Shown in pieces: positions 7,555 through 16,552 of a DNA stretch of 61,423 nt. Source of the DNA: Lachnoclostridium sp. Lineage in GTDB: Bacteria; Bacteroidota; Bacteroidia; Bacteroidales; Muribaculaceae. The notes beneath the pieces were generated by a model. That model was not told where the DNA came from. It worked only from the letters and a program-made list of their open reading frames with translations, and made no database searches. Location of the stretch: contig JAMPAP010000004.1 in assembly GCA_023667185.1 (NCBI GenBank), positions 1-61,423 on the forward strand. Direction: 5' to 3'. The translations under genes were made by a program, and so were the position numbers. Within the stretch, counting starts at the first letter, position 1; each line of letters begins with the position of its first letter.

Positions 7555-8442
7555 TTACTTATATATTAGGTACATTAATCGACTATATAATCTACGTAAT
7601 ATGCTATGATATGATAAACTTTGCTCTAAAATATATTTATCTATTATTATATCGGAAGGAAAATCAAATTCTGAATTATTTTGATCCATCATTTCGTATT
7701 TAAATCTGCTCCATTTTTTACAGTTTGTGCCAGTACCATCAAATCCCGTATTGGCTACCAAACTTTTAATTGGAAAAAGCGAGACCTTATCTTGTAAGAA
7801 TTGATTGAAACAGAATCTAATAGCCCAAGAATGATTGTGCCCATATTTCCATCCGTTCAACATTTTAAAACAGTCGGATCCACCCCATCGGTTAAACTTA
7901 GATTTATATTTTATATATTTATCCCAATCTGTTAGCTTCCAATCTACTGAATTCCACCTGTTTTTCCATGTTCCCCACCCCCATGAACTACTTCGAGTAC
8001 AGAAGTATGTATTGTAATTGTAATCTCTTGGAATTATAATTTTATTGGTGTATCCGCATATCGAAAAAACTTCATTATTATTCTCATAATAAGAAAGCCC
8101 ATCATTCATATATTTCAAAAACATAGGATGTAACACCAAGTCATCTTCCAACACAATAACTTGATTATATTTATTTATTATTTTGGATACACCTCTTATT
8201 ATTGACGCTCCCAACCCCCTGTTAATCGATGATAATTCTACATATAATGACTCAAAACCCTCGATTGACTCTGCATATTCTCTTATCTGACTAATTACCA
8301 GCCTATCTGAATTGTTTTTTGGGCCATCAATAAAAATAAACAATTTGGAAGCAGAATGTTCAGGACAATTTTTTAATGATTGAATAAGTCGCTGAAATGG
8401 AGCTAAGCGATTATACGCGAATATAACTATAGGAGCGTTCAT
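7555..8442 (-). CDS. GT-A glycosyltransferase (GNT-I/GT2-like)
   Basis: A 295-residue inverting GT-A enzyme. It starts with PIVIFAYNRLAPFQRLIQSL, has FIFIDGPKN and the metal-binding acidic motif VIVLEDDLVLHPMFLKYM, and a later SSSWGWGTWKNRW block typical of this GNT-I-like bacterial group. It would extend the lipid-linked repeat unit. A truncated gene with a very similar N-terminus lies just upstream at 8494-8604, which suggests one enzyme of this type replaced another. Strongly AT-rich, unlike the flanking core genome. Confidence 0.85.
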   Translation of the reverse strand: MNAPIVIFAYNRLAPFQRLIQSLKNCPEHSASKLFIFIDGPKNNSDRLVISQIREYAESIEGFESLYVELSSINRGLGASIIRGVSKIINKYNQVIVLEDDLVLHPMFLKYMNDGLSYYENNNEVFSICGYTNKIIIPRDYNYNTYFCTRSSSWGWGTWKNRWNSVDWKLTDWDKYIKYKSKFNRWGGSDCFKMLNGWKYGHNHSWAIRFCFNQFLQDKVSLFPIKSLVANTGFDGTGTNCKKWSRFKYEMMDQNNSEFDFPSDIIIDKYILEQSLSYHSILRRLYSRLMYLIYK

Positions 8443-8493
8443 AATTAATGTGGTTATCCCAATTAAATTAGTTGAAAAGTGGGTTTTGATATT

Positions 8494-8604
8494 TCAGCCT
8501 TGTGCGATATATAATCTTTCGGGCTGATATTTCTTTATTGATTGAAAGGCTTCTACCGACAATTCCGGCCGATTGAATATGAGGAACAATACAGGTACTT
8601 TCAT
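8494..8604 (-). pseudogene. Truncated glycosyltransferase (N-terminal stub)
   Basis: ATG at 8604 opens a 36-codon frame that starts MKVPVLFLIFNRPELSVEAF and ends at TGA 8494-8496. The sequence matches the N-terminus expected of the GNT-I-like bacterial glycosyltransferases (FNRPE, then SIKKYQPERLYIAQ where DGP should follow). It begins 4 nt after the stop of the upstream GT, as a real operon gene would, and then stops before any catalytic motif. It looks like the remnant of a gene replaced when the downstream transferase was acquired. Confidence 0.65.
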
Positions 8605-8608
8605 GTTA

Positions 8609-9769
8609 TTATATTTTACTAATGGCTTCGGACATTCGTTTTATGCCGGACTGGAATGAGAATATCTTGCGATATTCTTCTTGGATTGAGGCTTTTGAGG
8701 AATGGCCGTGTTTCAGTGATTCACAGCAGTTAATGAATGACTTGGGGTCAGAATATTTAAACATGATTTTTCGGTCGATAAATTCTCCATATCCACGGGC
8801 TGAAACGGCGTGGGTTATTACCGGGAGTCCATTGCGGAGTCCGTCCATTATTCTTAATTTTATTCCACCACCGAGTGAAGTAGGACAAATATAGCAGTCA
8901 GCCTGACTGAGGATTATGTCCATATTCTCGGGGTTGGGAATTAATTTTATTCCTAATGATCTACAGGCATTTATAATCTCCTGAGAAGGATTTTTACCGG
9001 CTATAGTAAGGGTGGATTCAGGAAAGTTTTTAAGCAGAATAGGGTAATATTCTTTGAGCCATGGTAGAAGAGAATCAATGGATTGTTTGTTGGAAAGATT
9101 GCCTGTTATAACGAAGTCTTTGATTTGATTATCTGTTTTTTGTTCGGTGATGTTATGACTATCGTTACTTGTTGACTCGAAAGAGCCTAATACGTTGAAT
9201 TTTGATTCTTTACCATCGACAAGGTAGTGATACTTGAGAAGATCGACATCTTCAGGCGTTAGGGCAAGATTTAAATCGCTTAGCCTTACGGCATCACCTT
9301 CACCTTTACGGGTTATTCTCATTGAGGGGTAATATAGTAGGCGAGATGAATTGTCGCGTACATATTCGAGTTCGCAGTTATGGTGAATTGTGATCACTTT
9401 TGCGCCTGTCTTATGAGCTATATCGATCAGGCCTAACGAACAGTGGGAATTGTCAAAGATAACGAGCTCAAATTTATCTTCTTCAATAAGTTTTTTAAAT
9501 GTTTTGTTGAAACGGAGATATTTACCGCGAAGGAGATTGTATAGTTTTCGAATTTTGGAAACGTTGTAGTATACTGGAATTACCTTAACTCGAGGGTCTA
9601 TTCCCTGAAGGGGATGAATGTCAGATGCCGGATATAATAACGTAACTTGGCCTTTTTCCGGATATATATTAGCAAGAGCATTTATATAGGCTCTTGAAGC
9701 ATACACTCCGCCTCCTACGCTATCGAGATAGTGGTAGGTTACAATCAGGATTTTCTTAATATCTTTCAT
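8609..9769 (-). CDS. Glycosyltransferase family 4
   Basis: A 386-residue GT-B transferase. The N-terminus has ILIVTYHYLDSVGGGVYASRAYINAL (nucleotide-binding glycine loop). The C-terminal half has FVITGNLSNKQSIDSLLPWL, then CPTSLGGGIKLRIMDGLRNG, a variant donor-binding segment, and PVITHAVSARGYG. It overlaps the 3' end of the polymerase gene by 14 nt, so translation is probably coupled. Donor sugar unknown. Confidence 0.88.
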   Translation of the reverse strand: MKDIKKILIVTYHYLDSVGGGVYASRAYINALANIYPEKGQVTLLYPASDIHPLQGIDPRVKVIPVYYNVSKIRKLYNLLRGKYLRFNKTFKKLIEEDKFELVIFDNSHCSLGLIDIAHKTGAKVITIHHNCELEYVRDNSSRLLYYPSMRITRKGEGDAVRLSDLNLALTPEDVDLLKYHYLVDGKESKFNVLGSFESTSNDSHNITEQKTDNQIKDFVITGNLSNKQSIDSLLPWLKEYYPILLKNFPESTLTIAGKNPSQEIINACRSLGIKLIPNPENMDIILSQADCYICPTSLGGGIKLRIMDGLRNGLPVITHAVSARGYGEFIDRKIMFKYSDPKSFINCCESLKHGHSSKASIQEEYRKIFSFQSGIKRMSEAISKI

Positions 9770-10955
9770 TGACGGATTTTCTAAAGGATAAATTCAGATA
9801 GCGGGATTTAAGGTGTAATGGTAAACGGCTTAGGGTAAAAAGATAGTAGAATACCATGAAGCAGCTGATTTTTCCCATATTCCCAAAATACATTATGGTC
9901 ATTGAGCAGAGAAGTATTTCGAAGGCGAGAAATCTTTCGTATAGGAGATATGATTTATTCTTGAGCGAAATTATAATCATATAAAAGAATACGATTATTG
10001 GGAAAATACCGAATTGGTTCCAATATCCTATAAATCCCATATCCGAATTGTATACTCCTTTATCCATCATAATGGCCATCAGTTTCGAAGTATGATTACT
10101 CAGGAATCCATTGCCGAATATGTCGCATATTATATTTGGAGAGGCTTTGTGGAAGAAGTATTCTAATGCTAGGTTTCGATTGTATTTCGGGTCGCCAAGT
10201 TCGTCGATGGTTTGTTCATAGAGCTCAATCCATGTCTCAATTGTCGAGACAAATACTAATCCGGCCATTACAGCAAATAGCATTACAATTAATCCTGCAT
10301 ATCGTGATTTCATTGACCATACTACATACAGGCTTATCAGTAGTGTAGGCAGCATTATAGATCGGTTTTGCTGAAGAACGATAATTACCAATAGCCATAG
10401 AAACATCAGACAGTTTTTAAGGTTATTCTTTTGCCTGTAGCATACTGCTGCGTAGCAGAAATAGATGCTCAGCAGTTCATATCCACCCAGAGCTACATCA
10501 TTTTCTCCTGTGTATTGTACTGATTTTGTGAATAGTGAAGGTACGACCAGACGAAGTATATAAAACACAGTATAAAGTATGGCGTATAATTTCAGAGATT
10601 TTATGAGTTCGCTTTCGGTTGGGCGCATTATAAGCAGCATAATTACGCCAAACATCAGGTATTGTGTCTTATACGTCAATAACGATGTTACAAATGATTG
10701 GCCGTAATATAGATTCACTGTAATCATCGAAATCGCGATTGAAGCGTATATGATAGTAATTAGCCATGAGTTGTGCCATGTAAGTAGCTTGGGTCGATGT
10801 GATACTGTCATATAATACAATGAGACAATGACCATAAGTCCAAGCGTAAACCCTAACCAAATATCTTCCGATAAGGCTTTATAAAAAGATAAGCCCCAGA
10901 ATTTATTCATTAGGATAAATATAAATGTGAGATAAAATTCTCTCGCTTTTAGCAT
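9756..10955 (-). CDS. O-antigen/capsule polymerase (Wzy-like)
   Basis: A 399-residue integral membrane protein with about 10-12 hydrophobic segments, for example FTLGLMVIVSLYYMTV, YLMFGVIMLLIM and YAGLIVMLFAVMAGLVF. It has a large loop (about residues 220-290, ETWIELYEQTIDELGDPKYNRN) before the last segments, the usual Wzy/O-antigen ligase topology. Wzy proteins polymerise repeat units on the periplasmic face. The assignment rests on topology and operon context, since sequence conservation is low. An EpsG-like or ligase role is the alternative. Confidence 0.75.
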   Translation of the reverse strand: MLKAREFYLTFIFILMNKFWGLSFYKALSEDIWLGFTLGLMVIVSLYYMTVSHRPKLLTWHNSWLITIIYASIAISMITVNLYYGQSFVTSLLTYKTQYLMFGVIMLLIMRPTESELIKSLKLYAILYTVFYILRLVVPSLFTKSVQYTGENDVALGGYELLSIYFCYAAVCYRQKNNLKNCLMFLWLLVIIVLQQNRSIMLPTLLISLYVVWSMKSRYAGLIVMLFAVMAGLVFVSTIETWIELYEQTIDELGDPKYNRNLALEYFFHKASPNIICDIFGNGFLSNHTSKLMAIMMDKGVYNSDMGFIGYWNQFGIFPIIVFFYMIIISLKNKSYLLYERFLAFEILLCSMTIMYFGNMGKISCFMVFYYLFTLSRLPLHLKSRYLNLSFRKSVNERY

Positions 10956-10999
10956 ATATAGTTAATTTCTGAATACCATTAATGCGACTTTAATAAAAA

Positions 11000-11749
11000 C
11001 TAAAACCCTGATAATTTATTGGTAATCGACTTTGCAATAGCGTGAGCTATGTCATTGCAAAATCTTAACCGTTCACGCATCGAAGGAGTGTGATCCTGAT
11101 GTGATACCCGATAATTAAGGATAACGTTTTTAATCTTATGATTAGAAGTGCCTTCCATCAGGTAGGTTACTACGGTTATATCAGTATGTCGGATTTTAGC
11201 TCCTGAACCCCACATCCTGTAGATCACATCGTAATCAAGTGCGTAGCCGAAGTCTTTTTTACGATCGACGGCAAATTTAAATTTCCGATGGAGAGCTGTT
11301 CTTATAAACGAGGCATTGTGGCGGTAAATAGGCCGCTTGGCAAGTAAGCTTAAATCAGTTTCGCCGGCAATAAATTTCTCAGATTTATCGGGCTTTATGA
11401 CTATTGCATCCCCATAAATTATATCGTCATCAGGTAGGAGTGCATTCACTATTTTCTCAATTGCATCATCAGATGAAAAATAGTCACCTGCGTTCATGAA
11501 GTTGATATATTCACCGGTAGCATGAGCTAATCCCTTATTCATAGCATCATAGATGCCTTGATCAGGCTCAGAGCACCAGTAAGCAAAGCGTGATGAGTAT
11601 TTTTCAATAATCTCGCGTGTGCCGTCAGTTGATCCTCCGTCAATGACGATATACTCAACATTGGGATATGTTTGATTTAGGACTGACAGCATGGTCTGCT
11701 CGATATCTTTAACCGCGTTATAGCATACGGTAACTACTGTTATTTTCAT
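11000..11749 (-). CDS. Glycosyltransferase family 2
   Basis: A 249-residue GT-A enzyme with all core motifs of this small capsular GT2 group: ITVVTVCYNAVKDIEQTM, YIVIDGGSTDGT, DQGIYDAMNKGL, and FMNAGDYF (acidic metal-binding motif). RHNASFIR and DYDVIYRMW follow in the acceptor half. ATG 11749 is preferred over TTG 11752. It follows the upstream GT4 by 4 nt. Confidence 0.92.
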   Translation of the reverse strand: MKITVVTVCYNAVKDIEQTMLSVLNQTYPNVEYIVIDGGSTDGTREIIEKYSSRFAYWCSEPDQGIYDAMNKGLAHATGEYINFMNAGDYFSSDDAIEKIVNALLPDDDIIYGDAIVIKPDKSEKFIAGETDLSLLAKRPIYRHNASFIRTALHRKFKFAVDRKKDFGYALDYDVIYRMWGSGAKIRHTDITVVTYLMEGTSNHKIKNVILNYRVSHQDHTPSMRERLRFCNDIAHAIAKSITNKLSGF

Positions 11750-11753
11750 CAAG

Positions 11754-12908
11754 CTAATTTTTAGAAATTATTTCTTCATAAAATGAATTAATGCTGCTTC
11801 CATAGCTTTCATATGTATAATATTGGTTAACTGTTTCCGAAGCACGACTGATAAGATCATAATAATCTTTAATATCCGAGATTATAACTTTTTCAAGTAG
11901 TTTACAGAGTTCACTGTTATTTGAAAATCGTAAACCTATTTCTTTTCCCGTGAAGTGAACACCATTATCAAATTGTTCTTTTACTCCTGCCGTGTCTCTA
12001 CCAATGACTAAGCAACCATTATTCATTCCTTCAACTACAATTCTTCCAAAAGCCTCATTATAACTTGGTACTACCAGAGCCTTGGCATTGTACATCAAAT
12101 CCGGAATGTCTTTTCTTTCACCAAGTAATCTAACATATTCGGAAATACCATTTTTTTTAATTAGTTTCTTTACATAACTTAGATAATCAGTCTTTACTGC
12201 TGAACCTGCTATCCATAATTCACACGCTTGTCTTTTGTCTGTATCGAGATTAGAATATGCTGTTATTAAGTCTTCTATACCTTTCTCCTTATAAAGAGCT
12301 CCAACATATAAAATATAATTACTCCTTTTGTAATTAAAACGAGTATATCCTGACGGAATTATTCCATTATATATAATTCTATTATTATGATGATCTAATT
12401 TATGAAAATCGGAAACTTCATTACCTATTGCTATACCATATTGTTTCTTATATTTTTTCATAATATTTTCATGTAGCATAATTGCTCCACAGTCTCGATA
12501 TCCAAATTCACGATAATGTGTGATATGAGGTATATTCATTTTTTTTGCAAGTCTGAAGCCTACATTAATTACACTTGTATTAGAGTGAATTATGTCGATT
12601 TGTTTATTCTTAACAAATTCATATGCCTTGACCAAGGCTCGATTGTTTATTCTCTGATTATGGATAAGTAATGGGATATATCGGATGTAATCAGATGCCT
12701 TCAAGCATTTTGGAGGGAAAGCCCAAACAAATCTTATACATTCAGTTTCAACCCCAATATCTTGCAAAGCCCTGGATAATTCTCCTTCAGAAGGTATAAT
12801 GGCATATATTTCATGCCCATATTTAATTAATTCTTTAACAAGTGTAAATCCGGATTTGCTTGCGCCACCCCTAAAAGAGGGTACATGAAAAAAGAACAAT
12901 ATTCTCAT
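11754..12908 (-). CDS. Glycosyltransferase family 4
   Basis: A 384-residue GT-B transferase. It starts MRILFFFHVPSFRGGASKSG with the glycine-rich donor loop. HSNTSVINVG, NYILYVGALYKEKGIEDLI, ERKDIPDLMYNAKALVVPSYNEAFGRIVVEGM (EX7E) and GNEVSDFH are also visible. Operon member between the flippase and the GT2 gene, very AT-rich. A 157-bp AT-rich gap with no gene separates it from the flippase gene. Confidence 0.9.
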   Translation of the reverse strand: MRILFFFHVPSFRGGASKSGFTLVKELIKYGHEIYAIIPSEGELSRALQDIGVETECIRFVWAFPPKCLKASDYIRYIPLLIHNQRINNRALVKAYEFVKNKQIDIIHSNTSVINVGFRLAKKMNIPHITHYREFGYRDCGAIMLHENIMKKYKKQYGIAIGNEVSDFHKLDHHNNRIIYNGIIPSGYTRFNYKRSNYILYVGALYKEKGIEDLITAYSNLDTDKRQACELWIAGSAVKTDYLSYVKKLIKKNGISEYVRLLGERKDIPDLMYNAKALVVPSYNEAFGRIVVEGMNNGCLVIGRDTAGVKEQFDNGVHFTGKEIGLRFSNNSELCKLLEKVIISDIKDYYDLISRASETVNQYYTYESYGSSINSFYEEIISKN

Positions 12909-13065
12909 ACAGAATAATCGTGCCTAATTTAAATAATAGATAATATACTCTAATCAAAAATTCGATTGTCTTCAGATATCAAATGCTTCGGATAAATTTC
13001 AATTCTTAATACGTAAATTAACATCCAGAAAGACTATAAAAGATTTACTCTTAATTAATTATATA

Positions 13066-14604
13066 TCATCCCTTACGTAATTTTGCTAAAATAACATCTT
13101 TAATATAGCTCCTTTCATTTTGATTTGCCCCAATAAACAAAATCACTGTCATCGTTATTGCTAATGATATTAATAACTTAGCTATAAGTTGTATGAATTT
13201 GTCATCAGGTATATTATTTAAAAGGAAATATATCGGAATTAAAGATACGGTCACGTATATTAAAGGTATTATAGTATTTCCTATATAATATCGATAAGAT
13301 AAATCAACTCGACGATGTGCAATTACTACTCTAATAATTTGAGCCAATGCAACTATTATGATAAGAACAATCATTGTAGAGTATGCAGGAGCACCGCATT
13401 TTAGTAATATCGCAGATATTGGAATGAAGGATAGTGTTATTATTCCAACAAATATCTGATAATTCTTTATTTTTCCTGTAGCTCGAATTAATTGAGTTAT
13501 AGGAAGCTCTAAACAATGAATAAGACAATAAACAAGAGCAAGCTTTGAGAAAATTATCATATCTGGTGATATAGAATCTTCACCCAACCAAATTGTTAAT
13601 AAAGACTTTATACATAATATTAAAGGAAAAGAAAATATTAACAAAAGATAAAATGAAAATTTACTACTCATAACTACGAGTGAGAATAATCTATCCATCT
13701 CCTTACTTGCATAGCTTTTTATAATTTGTGGTGTTACAGCAAGATAGAAATTTGTAGAGAAAGATTCTACCATGCTTGATACCTTATCCGCAATACTTTT
13801 AGCTGTGTTAATCAATGGCCCAAAGAATATATTTAACAATAAATTTTGTCCCGCTGTAGATAGCATACCGGATATTGAACCGAATAGATTCCAACCGGTA
13901 TAACTAAATAGTTCATAAAACGCGAGCTTATTCCAAAATCGTCTTATATTACATCCTGATAACTTAGAATGACAAAATAAAATATATAATGCCGCATTTA
14001 GAGCAGATTCGATAAGTATTAGAAACCCGTAAAATTCAAGTTTATTTTCTTCAGTTAAGTAAAGTAAATAAACCAGACCAAGTTTCGCAATTCCATCAAT
14101 GATACTGATATATGCGAATACTGACATCCTTTCATATGCTATAATGGAGGATGTATATGGAACAACGAATAAATTTATAACAAATGTAAATAGTGCTGTT
14201 TGATATACAAATTTTGCACTTTGCATTGAGCCGTGGGGAATATTGAGTAGCGATATGCAATTTAATCCAACTGTCTCTCCCAAAAATATAACACCCAGAC
14301 ATAAGACAGCGAAACAATATATAAACATACTAAATGTGTTCCGGTATCCTTCGATATCTTTCTTTCCAAGATGGAAAGCAAAATATCTTTGGGTCGCAGA
14401 AGTTAATGTCCCCATTAAAAATGATAATGTTATAACTGCACTCCCAACAACATTATATATACCATAATTAAGTTCACCTAATGCTTGGAGTGTCACCCTT
14501 ACGGTAATCAGCCCGATAAACATTAAGAATAACATTCTAAAATAAAGCAGGATCGTGTTTTTTGCTATATTTTTATTATTACTCGAATTACCTTGATTGC
14601 CCAT
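13066..14604 (-). CDS. Polysaccharide flippase (Wzx-like)
   Basis: A 512-residue membrane protein with about 12-14 hydrophobic segments. The N-terminus (NTILLYFRMLFLMFIGLITVRV, YGIYNVVG, TLTSATQRYFAFHLG) is characteristic of Bacteroidetes O-antigen flippases in the MOP superfamily. It exports the lipid-linked repeat unit across the inner membrane. It begins 19 nt after the stop of the full-length NusG-like gene. Together with the Wzy-like protein it indicates a Wzx/Wzy-dependent pathway; no ABC exporter is seen. Confidence 0.9.
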   Translation of the reverse strand: MGNQGNSSNNKNIAKNTILLYFRMLFLMFIGLITVRVTLQALGELNYGIYNVVGSAVITLSFLMGTLTSATQRYFAFHLGKKDIEGYRNTFSMFIYCFAVLCLGVIFLGETVGLNCISLLNIPHGSMQSAKFVYQTALFTFVINLFVVPYTSSIIAYERMSVFAYISIIDGIAKLGLVYLLYLTEENKLEFYGFLILIESALNAALYILFCHSKLSGCNIRRFWNKLAFYELFSYTGWNLFGSISGMLSTAGQNLLLNIFFGPLINTAKSIADKVSSMVESFSTNFYLAVTPQIIKSYASKEMDRLFSLVVMSSKFSFYLLLIFSFPLILCIKSLLTIWLGEDSISPDMIIFSKLALVYCLIHCLELPITQLIRATGKIKNYQIFVGIITLSFIPISAILLKCGAPAYSTMIVLIIIVALAQIIRVVIAHRRVDLSYRYYIGNTIIPLIYVTVSLIPIYFLLNNIPDDKFIQLIAKLLISLAITMTVILFIGANQNERSYIKDVILAKLRKG

Positions 14605-14623
14605 TTGTATAACTTGTTCAATA

Positions 14624-15607
14624 TCAGGAATGGTAGTGGGTGAGGAGGAGGCGGGTGAGGCGGGAGTTGGGGGTGGGAAGGGAGAGGGAGGCGATTGGGG
14701 GGAGAGTGGGTTGGGTGGGGTCGGTGAGGGTGAGGATGAGGGTGATGAGGAGGGTGGTCCAGGGGTTGGTGATTGCGGTGGCGTGGCGGAGGTAGAGGGT
14801 ATGGTGGCGGGCTGCGAGGGTGTGGTGGCCGAGGAGGCGGTAGATGGCGGTGAGGATGGCCTGGAGCTTGGCGTCGAGCTTGGGGTTGGAGAGGGTGACG
14901 GCGTTCATGCGTGAGGCGAAGATGGTGAGTTTGGCGGCGAGATGGGTGGGGAGTGGTTGGTCAAGGGTGTGGTGAATGGCTTCAAGGAGGGGCGGGGTGA
15001 CGGCGTCAATGAGGTCGTAGGCTCGGGTGGTGCCGGGGGCAAAGGAGAGGATGCGGATGTCGGTAGCGCGGATGTCGGTCAGCTTTACGCCGAAGTTGCC
15101 GTAGATGGCTAAGTGGATCGAGCCGGTTTTGCTTTTGGGGCGTGGTATGTAGTGGCCGGTAATGCCGGGGAAGCTGCCGTTGACTATCTGCACGATGTCG
15201 CCTTCGAGGAGGTCAACGTTGTCTAAGTTGTAGAACGGGAGGGAGTTGGAATACGCAAGGGCGATAGCTCGGAAGGCTTGCATACGCTGGTCGGTGACTG
15301 TAGCGTAGCGATGAGTGGATGAGCTGCGGTCGATCAGGAGCGAGAACCCGTTTTCGAGTGCGCAGAGCGCTTTAATATGGTCGATTGTTCCGCGGAGAAA
15401 TAGGTAATGGAATGCCAGACGAGCCTGACGCATAATGGTTTTGCCATTCACCTCTACCGGCATTACGTATGTGGGCGCAAATAATTGTAATCCGGCCGAC
15501 GTTGCTACGTTGTAGCTGTCAACAATCGTTTGAGCCTGCTGACTGCCTGAGTTGCCGGGATTCACAAAGTTGAGCACATACCATGCTTCGTTTGTATCCT
15601 CGATCAT
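14624..15607 (-). CDS. UpxY/NusG-like capsule antiterminator, full length
   Basis: A 327-residue protein. Residues about 8-110 are an NGN domain (WYVLNFV at the start) and 135-190 a KOW-like segment (EGDIVQIVNGSFPGITGHYI). A 130-residue C-terminal helical extension follows and ends in a Leu/Thr/Pro-rich tail. UpxY proteins of Bacteroides bind RNA polymerase at the capsule leader and stop premature termination. Residues 8-152 are identical to the truncated copy at 16553-17083. The last 250 nt are extremely C-rich and G-poor on the coding strand. The C-terminal extension is unusual against the NGN+KOW size of about 170 residues; related Muribaculaceae proteins may share it (inference). Confidence 0.8.
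   Translation of the reverse strand: MIEDTNEAWYVLNFVNPGNSGSQQAQTIVDSYNVATSAGLQLFAPTYVMPVEVNGKTIMRQARLAFHYLFLRGTIDHIKALCALENGFSLLIDRSSSTHRYATVTDQRMQAFRAIALAYSNSLPFYNLDNVDLLEGDIVQIVNGSFPGITGHYIPRPKSKTGSIHLAIYGNFGVKLTDIRATDIRILSFAPGTTRAYDLIDAVTPPLLEAIHHTLDQPLPTHLAAKLTIFASRMNAVTLSNPKLDAKLQAILTAIYRLLGHHTLAARHHTLYLRHATAITNPWTTLLITLILTLTDPTQPTLPPIASLSLPTPNSRLTRLLLTHYHS
14637..14900 (-). promoter_or_regulatory. C-rich, G-poor transcript segment (possible rut site)
   Basis: On the plus strand this is a run of GGTG, GAGG and GGGG words, so the minus-strand transcript is nearly G-free and rich in C and U. Such C>G bubbles are the known signature of Rho-loading sites. It lies at the 3' end of the antiterminator gene, directly before the Wzx gene. 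Function is inferred. Confidence 0.35.
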
Positions 15608-15640
15608 AAAATCAGTGATTCATCCTCGAAAAAGATGTTC
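15161..15640 (-). repeat. Duplicated antiterminator 5' segment, copy A
   Basis: Bases 15161-15585 are identical to 16637-17061 (constant offset 1476). Beyond 15585 the match continues through the start codon with scattered differences and fades around 15650. Confidence 0.93.
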
Positions 15641-15717
15641 TTTACTTGGCCTGATGTAGTCAAAGCGTTATTTTACAACGAATTAACTATTTCAGTTCTT
15701 AATTCTGGTTGTCAGTT

Positions 15718-16431
15718 TTATAGAAGACTAATTAATTTAGAAGTGACAAACGAATCAGATTTACGTATATAATGAATATTGTCCTTATGCCAATATTTAG
15801 ATTTAAGCATTATATCGTCTATATCGTAAAAAGTAAGGTTATATTCGTTAGCTACTTGCTCGATAATTTTATTTTTTGCCTCAACTACAGCGTTTTCTGC
15901 ATCATCAAATTTCTCTTTTGGCTTAATATTTAATATTTCGCGAATATATTCAATGTATCGATTTGCCTTTCGAGGTATGAACATGTGAAGTGTTGATAAT
16001 ATAATCACTTTCGGGAAAGAAGCCCGACAAATATCTACGAGTTTTGAAAAGTCATTGTGGAATCTTTGATAATCATATTGTGTAAAGAAATCAGTACCAT
16101 CTTCCTTACGTCTAGAGTGATTTCCTATCCATATAAATACTGCGTCATAATGATATAGCCCATTTTTGAAAAAACATTTGAATTGTTCCCAAAACATTAT
16201 GTCGCGAAGAGCTGCTGAAGTGGCAAAAAGATCCACAGGGCAATTCAATTTTCTTGCCATGGTACCTCTTATTTGACGAGATACACTATCGCCTATCAAC
16301 AATATTCGATGTTCTGATTCTGTGTTAGCCTGATCATACCAAAAATTAGACCATTCAGTACTTTCTTTCCCATTGTAAGAATTGAGATATTCATTTTTAC
16401 ATATTATTTCATCAATTTTGTCCAATATCAT
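15718..16431 (-). CDS. SGNH/GDSL hydrolase
   Basis: A 237-residue protein with the SGNH blocks: block I ILLIGDSVSRQIRG (nucleophile Ser), a GNHSRR block III-like motif, and KDNIHY (Asp-x-x-His, block V). No signal peptide is seen, so it probably acts in the cytoplasm. Relatives in capsule loci are thought to add or remove acyl groups on sugars. It is AT-rich and lies between the two copies of the antiterminator gene, so it appears captured by, or spliced into, the regulatory module. Its substrate cannot be deduced. Confidence 0.8.
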   Translation of the reverse strand: MILDKIDEIICKNEYLNSYNGKESTEWSNFWYDQANTESEHRILLIGDSVSRQIRGTMARKLNCPVDLFATSAALRDIMFWEQFKCFFKNGLYHYDAVFIWIGNHSRRKEDGTDFFTQYDYQRFHNDFSKLVDICRASFPKVIILSTLHMFIPRKANRYIEYIREILNIKPKEKFDDAENAVVEAKNKIIEQVANEYNLTFYDIDDIMLKSKYWHKDNIHYIRKSDSFVTSKLISLL

Positions 16432-16552
16432 ATACTTATTTTAAAAATGAAAATATTTTAAACAGTGTCTGTAAAGAAAGACTGATTTTGAATACAAAAT
16501 TAATTAATTATAGGAAGAGAGCAAAATTTATTTTAGGGATAGTTATAGTTTT

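Noticed and set aside
14597-14914. Open frame on the plus strand coding for a Gly/Glu/Val-rich protein
   Set aside because: It is the complement of the C-rich tail of the NusG-like gene; low-complexity and with no family features.
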